Counted from the first letter of the stretch, positions 50,554 to 60,285 are shown. The stretch is 64,000 bases of DNA from Chitinophaga jiangningensis (GCF_900142605.1 NZ_FRBL01000013.1:66276-130275); one strand, 5' to 3'. A program made the numbers and translations. The notes: generated by a model not told the origin, from the sequence alone.

Positions 50554-53500
50554 ATGCAATTTAACTTTAGTGGTATAGTTTCCGGTACCCGGAAATTTGT
50601 ATCTACAAAAACGTTCTGCGTTATGAAATTGACTGCCTTTTTGCTGCTCGCCGCTTGCTTACATATCAGCGCAAAAGGATTGTCGCAGCAGATCACGCTT
50701 TCAGAAAAAGGCGCTCCCTTGAAAAAAGTACTGAGAGAGGTAGCCCGCCAGGCCGGAATTTCTGTAGTATACGATGAAGCTCAGCTGGCAGCAACTTATC
50801 CTGTTACTATTTCCGTAAAAAATGTATCTGTGCAGACAGCGCTGGATAAAGCGCTGGCCGGACAGCCTTTTTCTTATAAAGTGGATGGTTCCCGTATCAC
50901 ACTGGTAAAAGCCAGTGCCGATAACGTGGCTGCTGCCGATTCTTCCATCACCGTTACCGGTAAAGTGACCGACGAGAAGGGAGACCCTATCCCCGGGGCT
51001 ACCATCCGCGTTCAGGGCACCAGTACCGGTACCGCCACTGATATAAACGGGCACTTTTCCCTTAAGGTTCCCAGCCCTAAATCCCAGCTGGCTTTTTCTT
51101 TTATCGGTTATAATCAGCAGGTGCTCCAGGCGTCGGCCAACCCGATGAATATTAAACTGGCATTGTCTTCCACTTCCCTGACCGAAACCGTAGTGGTAGG
51201 TTATGGCGTGCAAAAGAAAAGTGTGGTAACGGGTGCAATCTCCTCCATTAAATCCACTGAGTTTGAGAACCAGCCGGTAACCCGCGTAGAGCAGGTGCTG
51301 CAGGGCCGCACCTCCGGTGTAACCGTGGTATCTTCTTCCGGGCAGCCAGGATCTGCTTCCTCTGTACGTATCCGTGGTAACACCAGTATCAATAACAATG
51401 ACCCGCTGTGGGTTGTGGATGGTGTGGTTGTGGACAACGGTGGTGTGAGCTATCTCAACCAGTCCGATATTGAAAGCATGGAAGTACTGAAAGATGCGGC
51501 TTCTGCTGCCATCTACGGTACACGTGCTGCTAACGGTGTCATCCTCATCACCACAAAAAAAGGTAAGGAAGGTAAACTGCGCGTTAACTATAACGGTTAC
51601 GTAGGTACTTCCGCACCTGCACGTAAACTGAACCTCCTCAATGCAACCGAATATGCTACCCTCATCAACGAAGGGCTGGTAGCTGACGGTAAAGCGCCTA
51701 AATATGCCAACCCGGCGTCATTGGGTGTGGGTACCGACTGGCAGGACCTCATCTTCAATAACAATGCTTTCCGTCAGAACCATGAGATCAGCCTGAGTGG
51801 TGGTAACGATCGCTCTACCTTCTATACCTCCTTTGGTTTCATGAAGCAGGAAGGTATCGTAGCTTCCGATATCTCAAAATATCAGCGTGCTACTTTCCGT
51901 ATCAACTCTTCACACAAGATTGCCAAATGGCTGACTTTCGGTGAAAACCTGAGCTATGCCTATGAGAAAAACTCCGGCCTGGGTAACACCAACAGTGAGT
52001 TTGGCGGTCCGCTGAGCTCCGCGATCAACCTGGACCCTATTACTCCTGCGATCGTATACGATAAAACCGTGGCTGCTAATGCACCATACACCAACACCGG
52101 TGTGGTGCGGGATGCATTCGGAAATCCTTATGGTATTTCTGATGCGGTAAAACAGGAAATTACCAACCCGCTGGCTTATATTCAAACCAGACTGGGCAAC
52201 TATGGCTATTCCCACAACTTCGTGGGTAATGCTTACCTGGAAGCCGAACCTATTGCAGGTCTGAAACTGAGATCTACTTTCGGGGGTAAAATGGCATTCT
52301 ATGGTTCAGATAACTTTGTTCCGGTGTATTACCTGAACTCTTCTACCACTAACGCCAGAACCAGCTTTACCAGAGATCAGAACAACAACCGTTCCTGGAA
52401 CCTGGAAAATACCATCTCTTATTCCAGGACGATCAAACAACATGATTTCAGTGTGTTAGTGGGTCAGGGCGCTTACCAGGATGGTTACAGACAAAATACT
52501 AACGTAGCTTACTTCGGTATTCCAGCCAATTCTTTTAAAGAAGCATCGCTGAACTACAAAATTGCCAATACAAACAAAACTGCATCCGGTGTTGATGGTC
52601 TGTTACATACAGTAGCATCCTACTTCGGTCGTGTGAACTATAACTACGCTGAAAAATATCTGTTGACCGCTATCATTCGCCGTGATGGTTCCTCCCGCTT
52701 CCCTACTGACAGAAAGTATGCAGTGTTTCCTTCTGTGTCTGCCGGCTGGGTACCAACAAAAGAAGCTTTCTTTCCTGAAAATGACGTGATCGACTTCCTC
52801 AAAATTCGCGGAGGTTACGGTAGTGTAGGTAATGACTATATTACAGATGGCGGTAACCTGAATGAGCATGGTTATTTGTCTACTATTGGCGATGGCAGAA
52901 ACTATTCCATTGGTAATGAAATCCTCGTTGGTAACAGTCCGAACGCCCCCGCCAACCAATACCTCCATTGGGAAGAAACTCACCAGACCAACATTGGTTT
53001 TGACCTCGCTTTCTTAAAGCATTTCAATTTCACTTTTGACTGGTTCAACAAGAAAACTACCGGAATCCTGATGAACCCTAAAGTACCTTTCTACACAGGT
53101 TCATTCTCTAACCCTCCTGCAAACGTGGCAGATAACCAAAACCGCGGTATTGATCTGGAGCTGGGATATCATGGTAAAATCGGGGAAGTGCAGCTGAATG
53201 TAAATGCTAACGCATCTTACGTTAAAAATAAATCGCTCTACCTTGGTGATGGTGTAAAATACATCACTACCAACCAACAGAACTTCCAGAGTTCTACTTA
53301 CCCAATCACACGTACTGTGTTGGGCAGTCCGCTGAATGCTTTCTATGGGTTTAAAACTGCCGGTATTTTCCAGAACCAGGCAGAGGTAGATGCATATGTC
53401 GATGGCAAAGGCAATAAAATCCAGCCAAATGCCAAACCAGGGGATTTCCGTTGGGTAGATACCAATGGCGACGGTGCTATCACTGAAGCTGACCGTCAGG

Positions 53501-53997
53501 TGCTTGGAAACCCAATGCCAACATGGACATATGGTCTGAACATCTCTGCTACTTACAAAAACTTTGATATTAACCTGTTTGCACAAGGTGCTGGTGGTAA
53601 CAAAATCTTCCAGGGTCTGAAGCGCCTGGATATCAAAGAAGCGAACATGCAGAATAAGGCGCTGGGTCGCTGGACAGGTGAAGGAACTTCCAACACTTAT
53701 CCTCGTATGACTTTGGATGATCCTAACCGCAACTACTCCAATCCTTCTGATTTCTACCTGGAAGACGGTGACTATCTGCGCCTGAAAGTATTACAGATCG
53801 GTTATACTTTGTCCAACAACATTATGAAACGCATCGGTGCACAACGTTTACGTGTATTCGTTACCGGTGAGAACCTGTTTACCTTCACCAAATACACTGG
53901 CTTCGATCCTGAAATCGGTGGTACCGTATCCAGCATCGACCGTGGTATCTATCCACAGGCGCGCTCTTACATGTTTGGTCTGAATGTTACTTTCTGA
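50554..53997 (+). CDS. SusC/RagA-type TonB-dependent outer-membrane transporter
   Basis: The 1147-residue receptor has a long signal region, an STN domain (about 48-115, LKKVLREVARQAGISVVYDE) and a CarboxypepD_reg domain (about 130-205, TGKVTDEKGDPIPGATIRVQ). The plug starts at the SusC signature VVVGYGVQKKSVVTGAI, and ANGVILITTKKGKEG follows. The 22-stranded barrel ends YMFGLNVTF. It imports oligosaccharides with its SusD partner. STN, sigma and FecR together allow trans-envelope signalling. The extended N-terminus from 50554 is common in Chitinophaga; ATG 50623 would also give a good signal peptide. Confidence 0.95.
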   Translation: MQFNFSGIVSGTRKFVSTKTFCVMKLTAFLLLAACLHISAKGLSQQITLSEKGAPLKKVLREVARQAGISVVYDEAQLAATYPVTISVKNVSVQTALDKALAGQPFSYKVDGSRITLVKASADNVAAADSSITVTGKVTDEKGDPIPGATIRVQGTSTGTATDINGHFSLKVPSPKSQLAFSFIGYNQQVLQASANPMNIKLALSSTSLTETVVVGYGVQKKSVVTGAISSIKSTEFENQPVTRVEQVLQGRTSGVTVVSSSGQPGSASSVRIRGNTSINNNDPLWVVDGVVVDNGGVSYLNQSDIESMEVLKDAASAAIYGTRAANGVILITTKKGKEGKLRVNYNGYVGTSAPARKLNLLNATEYATLINEGLVADGKAPKYANPASLGVGTDWQDLIFNNNAFRQNHEISLSGGNDRSTFYTSFGFMKQEGIVASDISKYQRATFRINSSHKIAKWLTFGENLSYAYEKNSGLGNTNSEFGGPLSSAINLDPITPAIVYDKTVAANAPYTNTGVVRDAFGNPYGISDAVKQEITNPLAYIQTRLGNYGYSHNFVGNAYLEAEPIAGLKLRSTFGGKMAFYGSDNFVPVYYLNSSTTNARTSFTRDQNNNRSWNLENTISYSRTIKQHDFSVLVGQGAYQDGYRQNTNVAYFGIPANSFKEASLNYKIANTNKTASGVDGLLHTVASYFGRVNYNYAEKYLLTAIIRRDGSSRFPTDRKYAVFPSVSAGWVPTKEAFFPENDVIDFLKIRGGYGSVGNDYITDGGNLNEHGYLSTIGDGRNYSIGNEILVGNSPNAPANQYLHWEETHQTNIGFDLAFLKHFNFTFDWFNKKTTGILMNPKVPFYTGSFSNPPANVADNQNRGIDLELGYHGKIGEVQLNVNANASYVKNKSLYLGDGVKYITTNQQNFQSSTYPITRTVLGSPLNAFYGFKTAGIFQNQAEVDAYVDGKGNKIQPNAKPGDFRWVDTNGDGAITEADRQVLGNPMPTWTYGLNISATYKNFDINLFAQGAGGNKIFQGLKRLDIKEANMQNKALGRWTGEGTSNTYPRMTLDDPNRNYSNPSDFYLEDGDYLRLKVLQIGYTLSNNIMKRIGAQRLRVFVTGENLFTFTKYTGFDPEIGGTVSSIDRGIYPQARSYMFGLNVTF

Positions 53998-54018
53998 TAA
54001 TTTAAAAAGCAGGACAAA

Positions 54019-55545
54019 ATGAAAAGAAAATTCTTTAAATCTATAATAATAGCAGCTGGTGGATTGTTAGTGTTTGCTGCTTGTAGTAAAAGTTTCCTTG
54101 AAACAGATCCAACCGGTACGCCTACAGAAAACAATTACTACCGTAATGAAACCGAAGCATTTAACGGTTTGGTGGCCGTATATGACGTAGTAGGATGGCA
54201 GGGTAACGCTTATATTACTAAAACGGGTATGGCCGATGCCGCCTCTGATGATCACTATGCAGGCGGTGGTAGCTCCACGGACGTTTCCGGATTACAGGTA
54301 ATGTCCAACTATACCGTGGACCCGGCCACAGGGCCTTCCGCCGAATTATGGCAGAAAGGTTATGCCGGTGTGTTCCGCGCAAACCTCCTGATGGAGAAAC
54401 TGCCTAACGTGCCAATGGATGAAAATAAAAAGAAACGTTTTGTGGCAGAATGTAAAGTACTTCGTGCTTACTTCTACTTTGACCTGGTGCGTTTGTTCAA
54501 AAACATTCCGCTGATCACAAAAACACTGGCTACATCTGAATTCAACAGCGTACTCCAGGCAGAGCCTGCACAGGTATGGGCGCAGATTGAAAAAGACCTC
54601 ACTGAGGCGATTGCTGAAGCCCAGCTGCCTGATAAACTGGCGAGTTCCGAAACCGGCCGCATGAACAAAGGTATTGCACATGCCCTGCTGGGTAAAGTAT
54701 ATCTCTGGGAGAAAAAATATACTGAAGCAGCTGCTGAATTTGCACTGGTAAACGGTACGCCGGGTGGTGCCAACAGCTATGGTTATGCCCTGTTGCCTAA
54801 CTTTGCAGACCTCTGGAAGTTTACCAATAAATTTAACTCAGAGTCTATCTTCGAAATTTCCTTCTCCTCTTTGAGCGGTGGTACCTGGAGCTGTACTTCC
54901 TGTACAGAAGGTAACGTACTGAATGTGATGGTGGGCCCTCGCGGATACTCTCCAACACCAGGTGCTCCTGACTACTACTCCGGCTGGAGCTTCCTGCCGG
55001 TGACACAGTCCCTGTTTGATGCGCTGCATTTCGACCCTCGTTTCAATGCTACTATAGTAAACCTGGATAGCCTGGAGAAAAATGGAGTGGCTAAATACGA
55101 GAAGGGCTATATGAACACCGGTTATTTCCTCGCTAAGTTCGCCGCTAAAAACTCCGACAGAACTACCGGTGGTGGTAATGTAGAGTTGAACTTTGGTCAG
55201 AACCTCTACGAAATCCGTTTGGCAGATGCTTACCTGATGGAAGCAGAAGCGCTGGTAAGAGGTGGTGGTGATGCTGCCCGTGCCGATGCCCTGCTGAATG
55301 CAGTACGTAAACGTGTAGGCCTGAATCCGGTGCCTGCTACCATCGACAATATCATGAAAGAAAGACGTCTTGAACTGGCTGGTGAAGGTCATCGTTGGTT
55401 CGACCTCGTTAGAACCGGTGATGCTGCCACAGTGCTGGCCTCCAAAGGTTTCAAGGCAGGTAAGAACGAAATCCTTCCTATTCCTTTACAGGAGCTGGAA
55501 AACACCAAAATTCTGCAGAACAAAGAATATGGTGGCACTAAATAA
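54019..55545 (+). CDS. SusD/RagB-type glycan-binding lipoprotein
   Basis: The 508-residue lipoprotein (signal ending LLVFAAC) binds glycan at the cell surface as the lid of SusC. SFLETDPTGTPTENNYYRNE opens the mature part. Typical TPR-like helices follow (AECKVLRAYFYFDLVRLFKN, GIAHALLGKVYLWEKKYTEA), and NEILPIPLQELE lies near the C-terminus. It is 21 bp after susC. Confidence 0.95.
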   Translation: MKRKFFKSIIIAAGGLLVFAACSKSFLETDPTGTPTENNYYRNETEAFNGLVAVYDVVGWQGNAYITKTGMADAASDDHYAGGGSSTDVSGLQVMSNYTVDPATGPSAELWQKGYAGVFRANLLMEKLPNVPMDENKKKRFVAECKVLRAYFYFDLVRLFKNIPLITKTLATSEFNSVLQAEPAQVWAQIEKDLTEAIAEAQLPDKLASSETGRMNKGIAHALLGKVYLWEKKYTEAAAEFALVNGTPGGANSYGYALLPNFADLWKFTNKFNSESIFEISFSSLSGGTWSCTSCTEGNVLNVMVGPRGYSPTPGAPDYYSGWSFLPVTQSLFDALHFDPRFNATIVNLDSLEKNGVAKYEKGYMNTGYFLAKFAAKNSDRTTGGGNVELNFGQNLYEIRLADAYLMEAEALVRGGGDAARADALLNAVRKRVGLNPVPATIDNIMKERRLELAGEGHRWFDLVRTGDAATVLASKGFKAGKNEILPIPLQELENTKILQNKEYGGTK

Positions 55546-55575
55546 TGATGTCAACAACCTTTAAAAAGTCGATTC

Positions 55576-56454
55576 ATGAAATTTGCCAATAAAAATATAT
55601 TAGCCGCAGTACTGCTGGGCATGAGTGCCTTTGCTGCCTGCACACCCGAATCAGATACCAAATCACTGGGCCCTATTCCTGCCGGTACGTTCACCGTTAC
55701 ACCGGTGGCCAACGACGGTAACCGTTTCGTAGTCAGCAACACCACTGCCGGTTCCTTTATGAGCGTGTGGGCTGCTTCTAACGGCGGCGCCTCCAGGAAA
55801 GTGACAGATACCCTTACTTTCGGCAGAAAAGGTACCTGGGATATTAACCTCACCGCCTACACGCAGGGAGGTTCCGCTACCACCAAACAACAGGTGACCG
55901 TAGCCGCAGATATACCACCAGCACAGATCGTAGGATTTTATGATCTCACCAAACCCAGAGTGGATACACAATGGCTGGCACTGAAAATGGGTGCAGTAAG
56001 TACTACTATTACCTATACCCCAACTGGTGTTAATTTCTCCAAACCAGCTAACGCTGCTTCCAACGGTGGTATCTATAGGAAAGTGAAAATCAATCCTAAC
56101 CGTGATTACTACCTGCAGGTATTTGCAAGAGGTCAGATGGTGAAACTGGCAGGAGACTCTGCCTGGTTTGAAGCTTACATTGGTAAGGATGTACCGCTGA
56201 ATAACTTTAACTATGCTACCAACCTGGTGGCAGGTTTCAATACCAACAGCGATTGTGGCCTGGTAGCGATGAACGGTGATGTAGTACCTGTTGCATGCAC
56301 CGGTGCAGCTGCCGGAAAAGGAAGTCTGGTGAAGTTCACAGATGCAGCAGATTTTTATATCGTAATCAAAGCAGGAAGTAACTCCGCTGCAAATGGCCTG
56401 GGTACCGCAGGTATCACGGTTGACAGTGTGAAGCTCCTGGAGCAGATCAGATAA
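55576..56454 (+). CDS. PKD-like surface glycan-binding lipoprotein (SusE position)
   Basis: The 292-residue lipoprotein (signal ending SAFAAC) occupies the SusE/SGBP position after SusD. Residues about 40-115 look like a PKD-type beta-sandwich (RFVVSNTTAGSFMSVWAASN, KGTWDINLTAYTQGG). The C-terminal part (about 125-290) looks like a carbohydrate-binding module, with Trp/Tyr-containing strands (VKINPNRDYYLQVFARG, GDSAWFEAYIGKDVP). Ligand specificity can only be guessed from the enzymes downstream. Confidence 0.82.
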   Translation: MKFANKNILAAVLLGMSAFAACTPESDTKSLGPIPAGTFTVTPVANDGNRFVVSNTTAGSFMSVWAASNGGASRKVTDTLTFGRKGTWDINLTAYTQGGSATTKQQVTVAADIPPAQIVGFYDLTKPRVDTQWLALKMGAVSTTITYTPTGVNFSKPANAASNGGIYRKVKINPNRDYYLQVFARGQMVKLAGDSAWFEAYIGKDVPLNNFNYATNLVAGFNTNSDCGLVAMNGDVVPVACTGAAAGKGSLVKFTDAADFYIVIKAGSNSAANGLGTAGITVDSVKLLEQIR

Positions 56455-56464
56455 TACTTTTAGT

Positions 56465-56540
56465 TCCCGAAGAGGTATCCCGCCGTTGGCGGGATACCTC
56501 TTCGGGAGATCGCCAGGGCCGCAGGCCCTGGCGATCTCCC
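56465..56540. repeat. Interlocked double hairpin element 10 (inside the glycan locus)
   Basis: Hairpin A has perfect 20-bp arms, loop GTT (56465-56507). Hairpin B has perfect 17-bp arms, loop GCA (56504-56540). Apices are CC-GTT-GG and CC-GCA-GG, with GGGA shared at 56504-56507. It ends 38 bp before the GH16 start, between two co-directional genes of one locus, and has no T tract. Confidence 0.88.
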
Positions 56541-56578
56541 GGGAACAAAAATACCACTCATCAATTTTTTTCCCCATC

Positions 56579-57421
56579 ATGAACGCGGTTGCAGTATCTT
56601 TCGTTTCCATGCTGATGGCTTCACAGCTATGCCTGGCCAACAGCGACACTACCTCACCCAAAAAACTACCAGTTCCGGTTGATAAAGCCTGGAAATTTGA
56701 ACAGACTCCGGTTTGGGCCGATGAGTTTGACTATTCCGGCATGCCCGATCCTGCCAAATGGGGTTATGACATTGGCGGCGGTGGTTGGGGAAACCACGAA
56801 CTGCAATACTACTCCGACAGCGGCAACGCCATCGTTGGCAATGGTGTACTCACCATCACCGCCCGCAAGGAGGACAAAGAAAACAAACATTATACCTCCG
56901 CCCGCGTGATCAGCAAAGGCAAAGGAGATTTCCTGTACGGCCGCTTCGAAATAAGAGCGAAACTGCCCGCAGGTAAAGGCACCTGGCCCGCCATCTGGAT
57001 GCTGCCCACCGACTGGGCATACGGCGGCTGGCCAAACTCTGGTGAAATTGATATCATGGAACACGTGGGATATAACCCCGGTAAAGTCCATGTAACGATG
57101 CATACAAAAGCATATTATTTTAAAATCAATACCCAGAAAACAAGTATTACCGAAGTTGACAGCATCTATGATGCGTTTCATACTTACCGGCTCGACTGGA
57201 CACCCGCTGCGATCCGCGCTTACATTGATGATAAGCCGGTGTTTGAAATGAAGAATGAAGGACAGGGATATTTAGTATGGCCATTCGACAAACGGTTTCA
57301 CCTTTTACTCAACGTTGCCGTAGGGGGCGACTGGGGCGGGAAGGAAGGAGTAGATGACAGCATTTTCCCTACAGCCATGCAGGTTGATTACGTTAGAGTA
57401 TACAAGATGATAGATCAATAA
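56579..57421 (+). CDS. GH16 endo-beta-glucanase (laminarinase-like)
   Basis: The 280-residue secreted enzyme has a signal peptide (VSFVSMLMASQLCLAN). Its single GH16 domain opens with PVWADEFDYSGMPDPAKW and continues GGGGWGNHELQYYSD and LYGRFEIRAKLPAGKGTWPA. The catalytic motif is SGEIDIMEHVG (E-x-D-x-x-E); WPFDKRFHLLLNVAVGGDWG and MQVDYVRVYK follow. This is the beta-1,3-glucanase pattern. The ATG at 56579 was chosen because earlier codons read through hairpin element 10. It is 12 bp before the first GH30 gene. Confidence 0.93.
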   Translation: MNAVAVSFVSMLMASQLCLANSDTTSPKKLPVPVDKAWKFEQTPVWADEFDYSGMPDPAKWGYDIGGGGWGNHELQYYSDSGNAIVGNGVLTITARKEDKENKHYTSARVISKGKGDFLYGRFEIRAKLPAGKGTWPAIWMLPTDWAYGGWPNSGEIDIMEHVGYNPGKVHVTMHTKAYYFKINTQKTSITEVDSIYDAFHTYRLDWTPAAIRAYIDDKPVFEMKNEGQGYLVWPFDKRFHLLLNVAVGGDWGGKEGVDDSIFPTAMQVDYVRVYKMIDQ

Positions 57422-57433
57422 ATCCACGTATAG

Positions 57434-58837
57434 ATGAAAGCAAACAGAAATATCGTTATATATACCCTCGCACTGCTGCTGGCGGGTACCACCGCCTATG
57501 GCCAGGCAGGGAAAAAAGGTAAAATGGAAGCCTGGATCAGTAACCCTGACCGCTCCGCGTTACTGCAAAAACAAAAGAATAGCCTTTCTTTTACTAACAC
57601 AGATAATGGCACTCCTGTAATTGACGTGGACGCCGCAAAACAATTTCAATCGATTGATGGCTTTGGGTTTACCCTCACCGGTGGTAGTGCTACGCATATC
57701 AATCAAATGCCCGCAGCCGCGCAGGATGCGTTGCTCAAAGAGTTATTCCTCACCGCTGGCAATGGCATCGGCATCAGTTACATACGTCTCAGCATCGCCG
57801 CTTCTGACCTCAGTGCGGAAGTATTTACCTATGATGATGTAGCCGGCGATACTGCACTGGCACACTTCTCCATCGATAAGGAAAAAGTGGACCTGATTCC
57901 TGTACTGAAAAAAATATTGAAACTCAACCCACGTATCAAAATACTGGGTTCCCCATGGACCGCACCGGCATGGATGAAAACTAATAATTCCTTTATCGGT
58001 GGGAGTTTGAAACCAGAATATTACCACGCCTACGCCAACTACTTCGTGAAATATATCCACGCCATGAAGCAGGAAGGCATTACCATCGATGCCATCACCA
58101 TTCAAAACGAACCGCTGCATGGTGGCAATAATCCCAGCATGGTGATGCAATGGCAGGAACAGGCAGCCTTCGTAAAAGAAGCCCTGGGGCCGGTGTTTAA
58201 ACAAGCCGGGCTGAAAACAAAAATTATCCTGTACGATCATAACTGTGATAAGCCGGAATATCCGATGAATATCCTGGCCGATAAAGACGCCTACCCGTAC
58301 ATCGACGGTTCAGCATTTCACCTCTATGGTGGTAAAATCAGTGCCATGAGCACCGTTCATGATGCGTATCCGGAAAAGCACCTCTACTTTACGGAACAAT
58401 GGTCCGACGGCAAGGGTAGTTTCTCCCGGGAACTAACCGGTAACACTACCCGGCTAACGATTGGGGCTATACGAAACTGGAGCCGAAACGTGCTGCAATG
58501 GAACCTTACCTCCAATCCTTCCCTTACCCCGCATACGGATAAGGGTGGTTGCGGCCAGTGCCTCGGCGGTGTTACGATCGACGGCACTAACATCACCCGT
58601 AACTCTTCCTATTATGTACTCGGCCATGCTTCCAAATTTGTGGCACCCGGTTCGGTAAGAATCGCGTCCAACGAGCCGGAGAAGCTGGATAACGTCGCAT
58701 TCCGCACGCCGGAAGGAAAGAAGGTGCTGGTGGTAGTTAATAACAATCCTGCTGAACAGCAGTTTCAGATACGTGAAAATGGTAAGCTGGTGGCGGTTAC
58801 ACTCGGTAGCCACTCCGTTGGTACTTATGTCTGGTAA
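57434..58837 (+). CDS. GH30 enzyme, probable beta-1,6-glucanase
   Basis: The 467-residue secreted enzyme (signal IYTLALLLAGTTAYGQ) is a (beta/alpha)8 barrel plus side beta-domain. FQSIDGFGFTLTGGSA, ISYIRLSIAASDLS and KILGSPWTAPAWMKTNNSF fit the family. The acid/base Glu is in ITIQNEPLHGGNNPSM and the nucleophile in HLYFTEQWSDG. The NEP-LxxGNxPSM form suggests subfamily 3 (beta-1,6-glucanase), which is inference. The C-terminal VLVVVNNNPAEQQFQIRENG is the side domain. Confidence 0.9.
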   Translation: MKANRNIVIYTLALLLAGTTAYGQAGKKGKMEAWISNPDRSALLQKQKNSLSFTNTDNGTPVIDVDAAKQFQSIDGFGFTLTGGSATHINQMPAAAQDALLKELFLTAGNGIGISYIRLSIAASDLSAEVFTYDDVAGDTALAHFSIDKEKVDLIPVLKKILKLNPRIKILGSPWTAPAWMKTNNSFIGGSLKPEYYHAYANYFVKYIHAMKQEGITIDAITIQNEPLHGGNNPSMVMQWQEQAAFVKEALGPVFKQAGLKTKIILYDHNCDKPEYPMNILADKDAYPYIDGSAFHLYGGKISAMSTVHDAYPEKHLYFTEQWSDGKGSFSRELTGNTTRLTIGAIRNWSRNVLQWNLTSNPSLTPHTDKGGCGQCLGGVTIDGTNITRNSSYYVLGHASKFVAPGSVRIASNEPEKLDNVAFRTPEGKKVLVVVNNNPAEQQFQIRENGKLVAVTLGSHSVGTYVW

Positions 58838-58857
58838 TAAATTATTTTTTTAAAGAG

Positions 58858-60285
58858 ATGAAAAAAACAATTCTGGCAGGTGCTGCTTTCCTGGCCTTTG
58901 CGGCATCCGGTTACAGCCAGCAAAAAAAAGTAACCGTATATACTACGGCACAAAATACCGAAATGCGACTGGCACAAAACGGTACCCTCGAGTTCCACGC
59001 CATGCCGCAGCCTTTTGAAACTGAACCTTGTGTATTCGTAGATCCAAAAGTTACCTTTCAGACTTTCCAGGGGATCGGTGGCGCCCTTACAGATGCTGCT
59101 GCTGAAACCTTTTACAAACTGCCGAAAGAAAAACAGGCGGAACTGCTGAAAGCATATTTTAATGTTAATAACGGTATCGGTTATACGTTTTCCAGGACTA
59201 ACATCGCCAGCTGTGATTTCAGCAGCGGCACCTACGCTTACGTAGCGGATAACGACAGCACCCTCAAAACATTCAGCGTACAACACGATCTGCAATATAA
59301 AGTACCATTCATTAAAGCGGCCACCCAGGCGGCCGGCGGCACTTTGCCGCTCTTTGTGAGTCCCTGGAGCCCGCCCGCATGGATGAAAGACAATAACAGC
59401 GTTTTGCAGGGTGGTAAACTGCTGCCACGTTACTACCAGGCATGGTCCAACCACTACGTAAAATTCATTAAAGCCTACGAAGCCTTGGGCATACCGGTAT
59501 GGGGCCTCAGTGTGCAAAACGAGCCGATGGCCAAACAGAAATGGGAATCCTGCATCTTCACAGCAGAAGAAGAAAGAGATTTCATCAAGAAATTCCTCGG
59601 ACCAACCCTGGCAAAAAATGGCCTGGGTACCAAAAAACTCATTGCCTGGGATCATAACCGCGACCTGCTGTATCAATGCGCCAGCACACTGCTGCAGGAC
59701 AAAGAAGCTGCTAAATACATTTGGGGTATTGGCTACCACTGGTATGAAACCTGGACCGGCAGCGACATGCAGTTCCAAAACGAAAAACTCGTGCACCAGG
59801 CATTTCCGAACGTGAACCTCGTGTTTACAGAAGGCTGTATCGAGAAATTCGACTTCAACCGCCTGCAGGACTGGGCCATCGGTGAGAAATATGGTTATTC
59901 CCTGGTAAATGATTTCAACAGCGGCACCGTAGCATGGACGGACTGGAACATCCTCCTGGATGAAAACGGTGGTCCTAACCATGTGGGTAACTTCTGCTTT
60001 GCCCCGGTACATGCAGATACTAAAAAAGGAGAACTTATTTATACAAACGCGTATTATTATTTAGGCCATTTTTCAAAATTCATCCGTCCGGGAGCAAAGC
60101 GTGTGGTGAGTTCCAGCAGCCGTTCACAGCTGCAAACTACTGCCTTCATCAACAAAGATGGAAAACTGGCAGTGGTAGTCCTCAACACCAGCGACAAAGA
60201 AATTAAATACAATCTTTGGATCGCCGGTAAGGCAGCACCTACTGTGAGCCAGCCACACTCTATAAATACTTTAATAGTTGAATAA
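58858..60285 (+). CDS. GH30 enzyme, second copy (different subfamily pattern)
   Basis: The 475-residue secreted enzyme (signal AGAAFLAFAASGYSQ) shares the GH30 plan: FQTFQGIGGALTDAAAETF, YTFSRTNIASCDFSSGTYAY and FVSPWSPPAWMKDNNSVLQG. The acid/base Glu is in WGLSVQNEPMAKQKWESC and the nucleophile in LVFTEGCIEKF. The NEPMAKQKWESC form is that of subfamily-1-like beta-glucosidases/glucosylceramidases and differs from the preceding gene, so the two should have complementary bond or chain-length preferences. It is the last gene of the unit, and a terminator follows. Confidence 0.92.
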   Translation: MKKTILAGAAFLAFAASGYSQQKKVTVYTTAQNTEMRLAQNGTLEFHAMPQPFETEPCVFVDPKVTFQTFQGIGGALTDAAAETFYKLPKEKQAELLKAYFNVNNGIGYTFSRTNIASCDFSSGTYAYVADNDSTLKTFSVQHDLQYKVPFIKAATQAAGGTLPLFVSPWSPPAWMKDNNSVLQGGKLLPRYYQAWSNHYVKFIKAYEALGIPVWGLSVQNEPMAKQKWESCIFTAEEERDFIKKFLGPTLAKNGLGTKKLIAWDHNRDLLYQCASTLLQDKEAAKYIWGIGYHWYETWTGSDMQFQNEKLVHQAFPNVNLVFTEGCIEKFDFNRLQDWAIGEKYGYSLVNDFNSGTVAWTDWNILLDENGGPNHVGNFCFAPVHADTKKGELIYTNAYYYLGHFSKFIRPGAKRVVSSSSRSQLQTTAFINKDGKLAVVVLNTSDKEIKYNLWIAGKAAPTVSQPHSINTLIVE

